Shown here one piece after another: positions 8,030-17,761 of a stretch of DNA of 43,076 bases. The translations under genes and the position numbers were made by a program. Each line of letters opens with the position of its first letter. Position 1 is the first letter of the stretch. A model generated the notes under the pieces. The model saw nothing but the letters and a program-made list of their open reading frames with translations, did no database searches and was not told where the DNA came from. The stretch lies in the NCBI RefSeq assembly GCF_021353265.1, contig NZ_JAJTWU010000018.1:1-43076 (forward strand), written 5' to 3'. The DNA comes from Pelomonas cellulosilytica (GTDB taxonomy: Bacteria; Pseudomonadota; Gammaproteobacteria; Burkholderiales; Burkholderiaceae_C).

Positions 8030-9631
8030 ATGCCAAATGTAGAAGGACACGCCGGATATAAGTGGCTGTCTGAGCAGTACGGCGTCGCGCCGGTCCAGCC
8101 CTTTCGCGTCCGAAGCGTCATCGGCACAGCGCGCTCCAGCGCTGCGTCGAACGGATTTGCGGTCGAGACCTATCCCGCACACTACCAGCCAGACGCCACT
8201 CTGATCGGGCACCTGACGTTCGCGCTCAAGTATGAGGGCGTCGAACTGGATTTTCTGAAGCGGCTCTTCGACGTCACCGGCCCCGCGCCCATCGCCCAAT
8301 GGGCGCTCACGGAACCCACCGGCGCGTACGCGCGGCGTTGCGGCTTCCTGTACGAATGGCTCACCGATTCCATGCTGGAGGGCGTGGGCGATGCTGGCGG
8401 AAACTACGTCGATCTTCTCAACGAGTCCCAATACCTCACCGCCACGGTACCGGACAAAGTGCGTCGCTGGCGGGTCAACAACAACCTGCCCGGCACTCGC
8501 ACCTTCTGCCCGATGGTCGACCTGGGAAAGCTCGGCGGAGCAGATCCGGTGCCCCTGCGCGATGAGATCGACAAGATGGTGAACCAGTTCGGGCTCGAGA
8601 CGGTTGAGCGAGCGGTCAATTGGCTGACCATCAAAGAGAGCAAGGCCAGCTTCGCCATCGAGTCCGAGGCCAAGGAGGAAGACCGCATCCGTCGCCTTGC
8701 GCGCGCGATGAGCTTGCACTGCGGCAAGCTGGAGTCCGCCCTCACCGAAGACGGCCTGCTGATGATCCAGCAGGCAATCATGGGCGACAAGATGGTAGGC
8801 GCCCAGCTAGGCATCCGCCATTCCCCGGTCTTTGTCGGGCACACCAACTCGATCTACGAGCCCGTGATCGACTATTTGGCGCCTCACCATGAATGGCTGG
8901 CCGAGATGATGGATGGGCTGCGAGCCTTCGAGTCCCGCACCCGCGGGAGAAACCCACTGCTGCGTTCGGCTGCTCTGTCCTTCGGCTTTGTCTACATCCA
9001 TCCGCTGGGCGATGGCAATGGCCGGCTATCGCGCTTTCTGATCAACGACATCCTTCGACGCGATGGCTTCCTGCCGGCGCCCGTGATACTGCCGGTCTCG
9101 GCAGTCATCAGTGAGAACGCCGTCCGGCGGGCTGCTTACGACACTGCACTGGAGCGACTGTCACGGCCGTTGATGGCCACGATGAATCCGGTGTGCACGT
9201 TCGGCACAGGCGTGCGATACGAGGACGGCGTCGAATCCAATCTGCACGTCGTTGACTGGAATCGAGGTCAGCCTACTTGGCGTTACGCCGACCTCACGGT
9301 CCAGTCTGAGTACCTAATCGACGTCATCCGACATTCGATCCTGCATGGTCTCAAGGACGAAGCTGTCTATCTGGTGCGCTATGAGGCTGCGCGCAATAAC
9401 CTCAAGGAGATCATCGAGGGTCGTGACGAAGACTACGCCGCGATCATCCGCTCTCTGGTGACAAATATGAAGGTCAGCGGCAAGCTGCGCAGGACTTACC
9501 CGCGGGTGTTCACCGACGAGCATCTGGCTCAGCGCGTCGAATGCGCAGTCTTCAAAGCCTTTGAGTTGCTGCCCGATGACGAGGATGAAGGCGATGACGC
9601 GGAGCCGCGCCTGGATGTGGCGCCCCGATAG
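8030..9631 (+). CDS. Fic domain protein (predicted AMPylase), class II-like
   Basis: A 533-residue Fic protein predicted to transfer AMP from ATP to hydroxyl side chains of target proteins. The catalytic loop HPLGDGNGRLSR is intact near residue 323, with the His base, Asp, Asn and both Arg positions of the HxFx(D/E)GNGRxxR motif; Phe is replaced by Leu. An inhibitory-helix-like motif, SFAIES, lies upstream near residue 207, as in class II Fic proteins with a built-in N-terminal inhibitor. The canonical form ends in Glu-Gly or Glu-Asn, here Glu-Ser. The C-terminal 130 residues may hold a winged-helix region (EDYAAIIRSLVTNMKVSGKLRR). The gene stands alone between gene-poor flanks, which suggests horizontal acquisition. 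The target is unknown. Confidence 0.88.
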   Translation: MPNVEGHAGYKWLSEQYGVAPVQPFRVRSVIGTARSSAASNGFAVETYPAHYQPDATLIGHLTFALKYEGVELDFLKRLFDVTGPAPIAQWALTEPTGAYARRCGFLYEWLTDSMLEGVGDAGGNYVDLLNESQYLTATVPDKVRRWRVNNNLPGTRTFCPMVDLGKLGGADPVPLRDEIDKMVNQFGLETVERAVNWLTIKESKASFAIESEAKEEDRIRRLARAMSLHCGKLESALTEDGLLMIQQAIMGDKMVGAQLGIRHSPVFVGHTNSIYEPVIDYLAPHHEWLAEMMDGLRAFESRTRGRNPLLRSAALSFGFVYIHPLGDGNGRLSRFLINDILRRDGFLPAPVILPVSAVISENAVRRAAYDTALERLSRPLMATMNPVCTFGTGVRYEDGVESNLHVVDWNRGQPTWRYADLTVQSEYLIDVIRHSILHGLKDEAVYLVRYEAARNNLKEIIEGRDEDYAAIIRSLVTNMKVSGKLRRTYPRVFTDEHLAQRVECAVFKAFELLPDDEDEGDDAEPRLDVAPR

Positions 9632-9633
9632 AG

Positions 9634-9741
9634 GTGGTGCGAAGCCGTCCCCTAGTGCTGCAGCTGGAGACGACCGATGACGGCTTCGTGCCCTTCAGCG
9701 TGAAACCGGAAACCTGGTTTGACGGACGGCGACTCTGCTGA
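9634..9741 (+). pseudogene. Possible fragment of an unidentified gene
   Basis: Three bases after the fic stop codon, an open frame of 35 codons from a GTG reads as a plausible protein fragment (QLETTDDGFVPFSVKPETWF near its middle), with GC-rich third positions. It has no recognisable family, no Shine-Dalgarno and ends at a TGA. It may be the remnant of a gene once downstream of fic, or chance. The rest of 9742-9805 holds nothing I can identify. Confidence 0.25.
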
Positions 9742-9805
9742 AGAGCAGCCACCTGTTGACGCTCACGACCTGCAGAGCGAATGCGCCAAACGTTTCCTCG
9801 ACTCG

Positions 9806-10630
9806 TCACGCCGACTCCAGCTTGGCCAACCTGGGCAACGCAGCGCAGGCATTCGCCCGTGTGACTTCCGCGGTCCGAGCCAGCGTCCACCCGCGCACCG
9901 CCGCCAGGCTCTCGGCGATGCGGGGCAGCTCGGCCGACTCGTTGCGCCCCTGACCCGGTTCGGCCCCTCGCTGCTGGGCCGTCTTGTAGAGCCACTGGGG
10001 CGGGATGTCCGGCGCGTCGGTCTCCAGCACCAGCGCGTTGTCCGGCACGCTGGCGGCGAGGCGACGGATCTGCTGCGAGCGTTCGAAAGTCAGCGTGCCG
10101 CCAAAACCGAGCTTGAAACCCAGCTCTATGAAGGCCTGCGCCTGCTGCTCGCTGCCGTTGAACGCGTGGGCGATGCCGCCGTGCGTGAAGCCAACGCGGC
10201 GCAGGCCCGCCAGCAGCTTGTCGGCGCTGCGGCGCACATGCAGCAGCACCGGCAGGCCGGCGCGCTGTGCGAGCTTGAGCTGCCCGACATAGAACTGTTG
10301 CTGCACGTCGGGGTCCAGGCCGGGCACGAAGAAGTCCAACCCGATCTCGCCGACGGCCACCAGCCGCTCGTCACCGGCATGCCGCGCGAGCGCCTCGGCC
10401 AGGCGGTCCAGCGCGTCGGGCGCCGCGTTCATCACGTACAGCGGATGGATGCCCAGCGCGTAGCTGAAGTCGTGCTGGTGAGCCAGCTCACGCACGCGCT
10501 CCAGGTTGTGCGTATCGACGGCCGGGATGACGATTTGCGTGACGCCGGCGGCCCTGGCACGCGCCACGACGGCGTCACGGTCGGCGTCGAACTCGGCCGC
10601 GTCGAGGTGGCAGTGCGTGTCGATCCACAC
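9806..10630 (-). CDS. TatD family metal-dependent hydrolase/DNase
   Basis: A 274-residue TatD-family TIM-barrel hydrolase. The metal ligands are visible in order: the HxH of DTHCHLD at residues 6-8, the Glu of VGEIGLDFF, the His of LLHVRRS, the His of AHAFNGS and the Asp of ETDAPDIPPQ. Family members are 3'-5' exonucleases or D-aminoacyl-tRNA deacylase-like enzymes linked to repair of oxidised DNA. Start: I chose the GTG at 10630 because translation from there begins VWIDTHCHLD, the family's usual N-terminus, and lies 11 bp after the purU stop codon. Longer readings would overlap purU and add non-conserved sequence. It is probably co-transcribed with purU. Confidence 0.93.
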   Translation of the reverse strand: MWIDTHCHLDAAEFDADRDAVVARARAAGVTQIVIPAVDTHNLERVRELAHQHDFSYALGIHPLYVMNAAPDALDRLAEALARHAGDERLVAVGEIGLDFFVPGLDPDVQQQFYVGQLKLAQRAGLPVLLHVRRSADKLLAGLRRVGFTHGGIAHAFNGSEQQAQAFIELGFKLGFGGTLTFERSQQIRRLAASVPDNALVLETDAPDIPPQWLYKTAQQRGAEPGQGRNESAELPRIAESLAAVRGWTLARTAEVTRANACAALPRLAKLESA

Positions 10631-10641
10631 TGCCGCGCCTT

Positions 10642-11496
10642 TCAGCGGAACACCACCGTCCGGTTGCCGTTCAGCAGCACGCGGTGCTCCGCATGCCACT
10701 GGATGGCCCGCGCCAGCGCGACGCATTCCATGTCGCGGCCGATACCCACCAGTTGCTCCGGCGGCATGCTGTGGTCGATGCGGGCGACCTCCTGCTCAAT
10801 GATCGGGCCCTCGTCGAGGTCGCTGGTCACGTAGTGGGCGGTCGCGCCGATGAGCTTCACGCCACGCTCGTAGGCCTGGTGGTAAGGCTTGGCGCCCTTG
10901 AAGCTCGGCAGGAAGCTGTGGTGGATGTTGATGGCTCGGCCGCTCAGGTGCTCGCACAGCGCGGGCGACAGGATCTGCATGTAGCGCGCCAGCACGACGA
11001 GGTCGATCTGGTTGTCGGCGATGACTTCGCGGACCTTGGCTTCCTGGGCAGCCTTCTGCTCGTCGGTGCCGCCCAGCAGCGGGAAGTGGTGGAACGGGAT
11101 GTTGTGCGACGCCGCAAGCTGGTAGAAGTCGCGGTGGTTTGACACGATGGCCGGGATCTCGATCGGCAGGTGCCCCGTCTGCACGCGGAACAGCAAGTCG
11201 TTCAGGCAGTGGCCCAGCTTGGACACCAGCAGCAGCACGCGGGTCTTGCGGGCCCGCGAGACCAGCTCCCAGTCCATGCCGAACTCGCTGGCCAGCGGCT
11301 GGAACGCGGCCTGCAGCGCCGCCTCTTGCGCCTGCGCCTCGAACTCGATACGCATGAAGAAGCGGGAATGGTCCGCATCGCCATGCTGGTGAGACGTGAT
11401 GATGTTGCCGCCTTCGCGCAGCAGCACGCCGGTAACGGCATGCACGATGCCGGCGCGGTCGGGGCAGGAGAGCTTGAGGATGAAGCGCGAGTTCAT
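10642..11496 (-). CDS. purU: Formyltetrahydrofolate deformylase PurU
   Basis: A 284-residue PurU, the normal length. It hydrolyses 10-formyltetrahydrofolate to tetrahydrofolate and formate, balancing one-carbon pools and supplying formate for purine synthesis. It has an N-terminal ACT regulatory domain (about 1-85; LSCPDRAGIVHAVTGVLLREG) and a formyltransferase domain with the catalytic region INIHHSFLPSFKGAKPYHQA and the Asp of TSDLDEGPIIEQ. It lies between lolD (11 bp upstream) and tatD (11 bp downstream) on the same strand, in a compact block of core genes. Confidence 0.97.
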   Translation of the reverse strand: MNSRFILKLSCPDRAGIVHAVTGVLLREGGNIITSHQHGDADHSRFFMRIEFEAQAQEAALQAAFQPLASEFGMDWELVSRARKTRVLLLVSKLGHCLNDLLFRVQTGHLPIEIPAIVSNHRDFYQLAASHNIPFHHFPLLGGTDEQKAAQEAKVREVIADNQIDLVVLARYMQILSPALCEHLSGRAINIHHSFLPSFKGAKPYHQAYERGVKLIGATAHYVTSDLDEGPIIEQEVARIDHSMPPEQLVGIGRDMECVALARAIQWHAEHRVLLNGNRTVVFR

Positions 11497-11507
11497 GGCG
11501 TCGGGAT

Positions 11508-12177
<670 letters not shown>

Positions 12178-12185
<8 letters not shown>

Positions 12186-13434
12186 AACGCAGCGCCTCCG
12201 CCGGCTGCACGCGGCTCGCGCGCCAGCTCGGGTAGAGCGTGAACACGAGCGACAGCAGCAACGACACGACGACGATGGGTGCGATGTCGCCCCACTGCGG
12301 GTCGCTGGGCATCTGGCTGATCAGGTAGACGCTGCCCGGCAGGAAGCTGGTATTCAGCAGGTGCTCGATGGCCGGCACGATGACGTCGATGTTGAAGGCG
12401 ATCAGCAGCCCGATGACGACACCGGCCAGCGTGCCGATGACACCCGACACCGCGCCCTGCACGATGAAGATCCCCATGATGGAGCGCGGGCTGGCACCCA
12501 GCGTGCGCAGGATGGCGATGTCGCTCTGCTTGTCGGTGACCGTCATGATCAGCGTGGACAGCAGGTTGAACGCGGCCACGGCGACGATCAGCGTCAGCAC
12601 GATGCTCATCATGCGTTTCTCGATCTGCACCGCGTCGAACCAGACGGCGTTGGCGCGCGTCCAGTCGCGCACACGAATCTCGGGGCCCATGACGCCGGCC
12701 AGCTCGCCGGCCACGCGGCGCGCCTCGTGCACGTCGCGCAGCTTCAGCTGCACGCCGGTCGGGCCGCCGGTACGGAACAGCTTGGCCGCGTCGTCGACGT
12801 GCACCAGCGCCAGGCTGGAGTCGTACTCATAGTGGCCGGAGTTGAAGGTGCCGACGACGTTGAAGCTTTTCAGCCGCGGCACGACACCGGCCGGCGTGAC
12901 CTGGCCGCCGGGCGCGACGATGGTGATCTTGTCGCCTTCGCCCACCGCCAGCTGCCGGGCCAGCTCGGCGCCGAGCACGATGTTCCAGGCGCCGGGTGTC
13001 AGCCTGGCGAACGCCGTGTCCTTGAGCTGCGCGCCCAGGCCCGTGACGGTGGCTTCCTCGGCCGGCGAGATGCCGCGGATGACGGCGCCGCGCATGTCCT
13101 CGCCGCGGGCGATGAGGCTCTGGCTGGCTACGAACGGCGCCGCCCCGATGACCTCGGGGTTCTCACGCGCCTTGGCCGCGGTGGCCTGCCAGTCGGGCAG
13201 GGCCTGGCCGGCATAGTCCAGCAGCTCGACGTGGGCGATGACGTTGAGCATGCGGTCGCGCACTTCCTTCTGGAAGCCGTTCATGACCGACAGCACGACG
13301 ATCAGCGCCATCACGCCCAGCGCGATGCCCACCACGGACGCACCGGAGATGAAGCTGATGAAGCGGTTGCGCCGCCCGCCGCGGCCGGCGCGCACGTAGC
13401 GCCAGCCGACCTGGAGTTCATACGGCGAGGGCAT
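12178..13434 (-). CDS. Lipoprotein-releasing system permease, LolC/LolE family
   Basis: A 418-residue FtsX/MacB-type permease. The N-terminal signature [13 protein letters not shown], the first membrane helix in [31 protein letters not shown], a large periplasmic domain (about 70-270) and three C-terminal helices match LolC/LolE. A single permease gene is present, as is common in betaproteobacteria where one LolF-like protein may form a homodimer with LolD. Start: the ATG at 13434 gives [17 protein letters not shown] at 13449 would add five residues. It overlaps lolD by 8 bp. Confidence 0.93.
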
Positions 13435-13522
13435 GGGGCGGTGGGGCAAGCGTCGTCATGGGGCGGCGATGGTAACTGGGGGCCCCGCAGGCCGCTGTCG
13501 GACGGCAACCTGGCCGGCGGCG

Positions 13523-16396
13523 TCACCGGCCCTGTTTGAGCTCCCACTGCGCCAGCATGTACTCGCGGTAGGGCACGGCCTTTGTCGCCACCGTGCGCTC
13601 GAACCAGGGCAGCGCCTCGTTGCGACGGCCCTGCGCGGCGAGCTGCTGGCCGATGAAGAAATAGGCCTCGGCCAGGCGCAGCCGCTCCTGCTCGGGCTTT
13701 TCCTTCGCCAGGCGCAGCAGTGCGTCGCGGTCCAGCGTGCCGGCCAGGTAACGCAGCAGCGCGCCGTTCCAGGCGCTGCCGTCGGCACTGGCGAGGTCGC
13801 TGGCGATGGCAGCCTTGCCACGCCCGCCCTGGCGCTCGGCCGCCAAGTACAGCCACAGCAGTGGCCCCAGGCGCGCCTCGCCGCTTGCGCTGGCGGCACT
13901 GTCGCGCAGTGCCGCCTCGGCGCGGGCGTAGTCGCCCAGTAGGTAGTGCACGGTACCGAGCCACGCGCCGGTGGCCTGGCCGGCCTGGGCCTGCTGGTTA
14001 AACGCGGCGAGCGCTTCGTCCGTGCGCGCCAGGCCCAGCAACGCCACGCCGCGGGCTTCCAGCGCCGCCGTGGCTTCCTCGCCGTCGGCGGTGATGGCCA
14101 GCACGGCGTCGGCGTCGGCCAGCGCGCGGTCGAAATCGCCCAGCTGGTTGTTGGCCTGGGCGCGCTCGGCCAGCGCACGGGCCGCCAGGCGGCCCTGGGG
14201 GTCGGCGGCGGTGATGAGCTGCGTGTCAGCCAGCCGGAGGAACTCGTTGAACTGCACCAGCTGCCACAAGGCGTCGGGCTTGCCTCCCGCGCGGTAGCGC
14301 TCCATGCGGCGCTCCACGTCGGCATAGCCGCCTTCGAGCGCCTTGAAGTCCAGCAGATTGATGCGCAGGCGCAGGTTGTTCAGCAGCAGCCTGGCACGCC
14401 CCACGCGGTCGCGGTAGACGTCCATGTCGGCCGGCAACACCTCGTCGGCGCGCCGCTCGACGCGGTTGACGAACTGCACCGTGCTGCCGTTGGACTCGAC
14501 GCGGCTGGCGAACGAGAAATGCTTGTCCGCCAGTTGCTGGGGCGGCGGCAGCGGCTGCGTGAAGGGCCGAGGCCCGGTGACGCTGACGCGCAGCTCGGCC
14601 GAGCGGGTCGGGTCCAGCATGAAGGGCTGGCGGCGCCGCGCCTCGGGGGGCAGCGGCAGCGCATCGGCCAGCTCGGCCGCCGGGAAGTCCAGCTCCAGCG
14701 AACCGCGCTGGTAGCGGCCGAGGGCGGGGTGGTCGAAATGCATCTTCAGCACCCACTCGTTGGCATCACGGTCATCGCTGACCTCGGGCTGGCCGACATT
14801 CACGAGGCCCGGCATGAGCTTCACGTAGGAGCCGCCAATGGCGCTGGACAGCCGCTCCAGGCCCGCTGTGGCGAGATAGCCGCGCCAGCGCTCGGCCGCC
14901 AGGCCGCTGGCCGTGAACGTCGTGACGAGATGAGGCGGCTTGGCCAACTGGCTCAGGTCCCAGTGCTGGCGGAAGCTGACGCTGTCCACCGCGAACGCCG
15001 GCGGCTGGATGGGCGTTGGCGCCTCCGTGCCCGGTGCCACGACGAGCCCGGCGCCATAGGCGACGTAGCCGCGCTTCTCCAGCGACAGGCCTTGGCCACT
15101 GATCGTCGGATCGAGGAAGTACGTCTTGCCACCCACCTGCACACGGCTGATGACGTGGTCGAACAGGTCGTGGGACGGCAAGTAGTTGGTGATACCACGG
15201 TTGCGGTACATCGAGACCAGCGTCGGCCGCGCGTCGAAACCGAGGCCGCCCAGCAGTGCATTGAGCAGCACGACCTTGTCCTTGCAGTCGCCCAGCCGCT
15301 CGGACAGCGTGCGCGATGCAGGCTTGGGGCGGTGCGAGCTCTCGCCGAGGCTCACGGAGAAGTAGCGCACCTCGTCCTGCACGAAGCGCAGCGCGGCGGC
15401 CACCTGCTGCTCGGGCGAGCCGCCCTCGGCCTTGATCGCCGCGATGCGCTCAGCCAGCGCGGCACCGGGCGGCTCGGCCTGGAACAGGCGCTGGGCCCAC
15501 TGGTCCACCTCGGCCCAACTGGCGTACTCGCTGACGTGCAGTGCCGGGTAGACCTTGAACCACGGCGGCGTGGCGGACTCCTCGACGACAGCCGGCACAT
15601 GTTCGCGCTGGATGCGCAACACCTGCCGCCCGCCTTCCTCGAAGCGCTCGGGCTCCAGGTCCGTTGCGATGCCGCGCACCTGCAGCTTGCGCTCGGCCGG
15701 CGCCTCGATGCGGATGTGCAGCCGGTCCACCGGCACGTCGCTGGCCAGCGCCAGCAGCGCTGCGAAGCGGCCTTCGAAGATCGGGTTCTCCCCCTCGATG
15801 GTGTAGGCCAGGTCGACTATGTCGCCCACGCGCACATCGCTGATGACGACCAGCGCCGTGCGCACGCCGTCGATCATCTGGCGCTCCAGCTGCTGCTCGC
15901 GGCGCATCAGCTCGATGCGGGCGTCTTTCAGCCGGTCCAGCCGCTGGCCGTCGCGGATGACGCCCACCTGGTGGATGACCAGTTGCTGGTAAGCGGGGTT
16001 GAAGCTGATCTGAGGCTCGGAAACCTCGCGCAGCGTCGACGCCTCCAGCGCGACATGCTGCAGATGCACCCAGCTCGCGGTGGCGGACTTGGGCGCGAGC
16101 TGGGTCTGGATGTCCACCAACACCTCGCGCCGCGCCTTGGCGCCGGGTGCGGCCGGTGCCGCGGCCTGCGCCGCCAGCGCGGGCAGCGGCTTGACCCAGG
16201 CCGGCGCGGGCCCGAACCGGTAGCCCGCACCCGCCGGCACGGCGGGGTAGGCGGCTGCGGCCTTGGCGGCCGCGGGACGGGCCGCCGACTTGGCGGCGGC
16301 GGGCTTGGGCGCCGGCGTCTGCGCAACGGCCGGCCAGGCCAGCGACAACGCCGCCGACAGGGCCAGCACGGCAGCGGCCCATGACTTCACACTCAT
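13523..16396 (-). CDS. DUF3857/transglutaminase-like protein with TPR region
   Basis: A large secreted or periplasmic protein of 957 residues. An N-terminal signal peptide (cleavage near AVAQTPAP) is followed by an Ala/Pro/Lys-rich linker, then a DUF3857 domain (about 90-290), a transglutaminase-like core and a C-terminal helical region with TPR-like repeats (about 690-957). The transglutaminase triad is visible: Cys in LSERLGDCKDKVVLLNALL near residue 370, His in SHDLFDHVISRV and Asp in TYFLDPT. The enzymatic role of the family is unproven. Start: the ATG at 16396 has a GGGAGG Shine-Dalgarno at proper spacing, whereas the ATG at 16402 is too close to it. Its C-terminus lies about 90 bp from the lol permease gene. 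Confidence 0.88.
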   Translation of the reverse strand: MSVKSWAAAVLALSAALSLAWPAVAQTPAPKPAAAKSAARPAAAKAAAAYPAVPAGAGYRFGPAPAWVKPLPALAAQAAAPAAPGAKARREVLVDIQTQLAPKSATASWVHLQHVALEASTLREVSEPQISFNPAYQQLVIHQVGVIRDGQRLDRLKDARIELMRREQQLERQMIDGVRTALVVISDVRVGDIVDLAYTIEGENPIFEGRFAALLALASDVPVDRLHIRIEAPAERKLQVRGIATDLEPERFEEGGRQVLRIQREHVPAVVEESATPPWFKVYPALHVSEYASWAEVDQWAQRLFQAEPPGAALAERIAAIKAEGGSPEQQVAAALRFVQDEVRYFSVSLGESSHRPKPASRTLSERLGDCKDKVVLLNALLGGLGFDARPTLVSMYRNRGITNYLPSHDLFDHVISRVQVGGKTYFLDPTISGQGLSLEKRGYVAYGAGLVVAPGTEAPTPIQPPAFAVDSVSFRQHWDLSQLAKPPHLVTTFTASGLAAERWRGYLATAGLERLSSAIGGSYVKLMPGLVNVGQPEVSDDRDANEWVLKMHFDHPALGRYQRGSLELDFPAAELADALPLPPEARRRQPFMLDPTRSAELRVSVTGPRPFTQPLPPPQQLADKHFSFASRVESNGSTVQFVNRVERRADEVLPADMDVYRDRVGRARLLLNNLRLRINLLDFKALEGGYADVERRMERYRAGGKPDALWQLVQFNEFLRLADTQLITAADPQGRLAARALAERAQANNQLGDFDRALADADAVLAITADGEEATAALEARGVALLGLARTDEALAAFNQQAQAGQATGAWLGTVHYLLGDYARAEAALRDSAASASGEARLGPLLWLYLAAERQGGRGKAAIASDLASADGSAWNGALLRYLAGTLDRDALLRLAKEKPEQERLRLAEAYFFIGQQLAAQGRRNEALPWFERTVATKAVPYREYMLAQWELKQGR

Positions 16397-16423
16397 CCAC
16401 ATCCTCCCCGCATGACGGCCCCA

Positions 16424-16449
16424 TTGTGCGGGCTGGTTGTGCGGGCTGG
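16424..16449. repeat. 13-bp tandem duplication
   Basis: TTGTGCGGGCTGG occurs twice in tandem (16424-16436 and 16437-16449) between the DUF3857 gene and the stop codon of the glycerate kinase gene. It is followed by a small GGCCC/GGGCC hairpin that may serve as the glycerate kinase terminator on the minus strand. Confidence 0.6.
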
Positions 16450-16465
16450 CCCGGCAGGGCCGTGC

Positions 16466-17761
16466 CTACAGCACCAGCAGCGCGCGGAAGTCGTTGACGT
16501 TCGTGAAACTCGGGCCCGGCGTGAGCAGGTCGCCCAGCGGCGCAAAGAAGCTGGCACTGTCGTGGGCGTCCAGCAGTGCCTGCGGGTTGAGGCCCAACGC
16601 GCGCGCACGGCCGAGGCTGGTGGGTGTGAGCAGCGCGCCGGCATGCGGGCCCACGCCGTCGATGCCGTCAGTGTCGGCCGCCAAACCATAGACGCCGGGC
16701 TCCCCCTGCAGCGCCAGCGCACAGCCGAGCAGGAATTCCGTCGCCCGGCCGCCGCGCCCGGCGGGCCGGCGGGCGTCGACGGTCACCGTCGTCTCGCCGC
16801 CGGACAAGATGACGCACGGCTTTGCGAACGGCTGGCCGCGCCGGGCAGCGGCGCGGGCCAGCGCCGCGTGCACGCCGCCGACGACGCGCGACTCGCCCTC
16901 CATCTCATCGCTGAGGATGTGGGCGTCAATACCCTGCGCCCGAGCCGCCTCGGCGGCCGCCTCCAGGCTCATTTGCGGCGTGGCCAGCATCACCAGCTCA
17001 TGCCCCGCCAGGCGCTCGTCGCCGGGCTTGGGCGTCTCGAAGGCTCCGCTGGCCAGGCCTTCGCGCGCCGCGGCCGGCAGCTGGATGCCGTAGCGTCGGC
17101 AGACGGCCAGCGCGTCGGCGCAGGTGCTGGGGTCGGCCGCCGTCGGGCCGGAGGCGATGACGGCCGGGTCGTCGCCCGGCACGTCGCTGATCATCAACGT
17201 CACCACGCGCGCCGGCGCACAGGCAGCGGCGAGCCGGCCGCCCTTCACGGCCGACAGGTGCTTGCGCACGCTGTTCATCTCGCCGATGCCCGCACCGCTG
17301 GCCAGCAACGCACGGTTGACGGCCTGCTTGTCGGCCAGCGTCAGGCCGAGCGCCGGCAGACTCAGCAGCGCCGAGCCGCCGCCTGAGATCAGGCACAGGA
17401 CGAGGTCGTCGGCGGTCAAACCGCGCGTCAGGCCCAGCAGCTTCTCGCTGGCGGCCAGGCCCGCGGCATCCGGCACCGGATGCGCCGCCTCGACCAGCTC
17501 GACGCGCCGCGGCTTGAAGCCCGGCGGCACATGGCCGTAGCGGGTGATGACGAGGCCCGACAGCGGCGCCTCCGTCGGCCAGGCGGCCTCCAGCGCCTGC
17601 ACCATCGCGCCACCCGCCTTGCCGGCGCCGACCACCAGCGTGCGCCCCCGCGCGGGGTCGGGCGGCGGCGGCAGCCGAGACGCCAGCACGCGGCCAGGCA
17701 GCGCGCGCGCCACGGCCACGTCGTAGAGCTGGCGCAGCAGCGCGCGCGGGTCGACGCTCAT
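16466..17761 (-). CDS. Type-2 glycerate kinase / hydroxypyruvate reductase-like (MOFRL family)
   Basis: A 431-residue GckA/TtuD-type protein. The N-terminal DUF4147 domain has GRTLVVGAGKAGGAMVQALE, GLVITRYGHVPPGFKPRRVELVEAAHPVPD and LVLCLISGGGSALL. The C-terminal MOFRL domain has CVILSGGETTVTV and AADTDGIDGVGPHAGALL. Most characterised members phosphorylate glycerate to 2-phosphoglycerate; some are annotated as hydroxypyruvate reductase. Its start overlaps the stop of puuD (ATGA at 17758-17761), so the two are translationally coupled. In this purine setting it fits the glycerate pathway, in which glyoxylate from ureidoglycolate becomes tartronate semialdehyde and then glycerate. Linkage to puuD supports that inference. 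Confidence 0.92.
   Translation of the reverse strand: MSVDPRALLRQLYDVAVARALPGRVLASRLPPPPDPARGRTLVVGAGKAGGAMVQALEAAWPTEAPLSGLVITRYGHVPPGFKPRRVELVEAAHPVPDAAGLAASEKLLGLTRGLTADDLVLCLISGGGSALLSLPALGLTLADKQAVNRALLASGAGIGEMNSVRKHLSAVKGGRLAAACAPARVVTLMISDVPGDDPAVIASGPTAADPSTCADALAVCRRYGIQLPAAAREGLASGAFETPKPGDERLAGHELVMLATPQMSLEAAAEAARAQGIDAHILSDEMEGESRVVGGVHAALARAAARRGQPFAKPCVILSGGETTVTVDARRPAGRGGRATEFLLGCALALQGEPGVYGLAADTDGIDGVGPHAGALLTPTSLGRARALGLNPQALLDAHDSASFFAPLGDLLTPGPSFTNVNDFRALLVL

Noticed and set aside
13946..16384. Long plus-strand open frame (812 codons)
   Set aside because: It lies wholly antisense to the DUF3857-transglutaminase gene, is rich in His/Arg/Gln without domains, and is a by-product of the high GC content.
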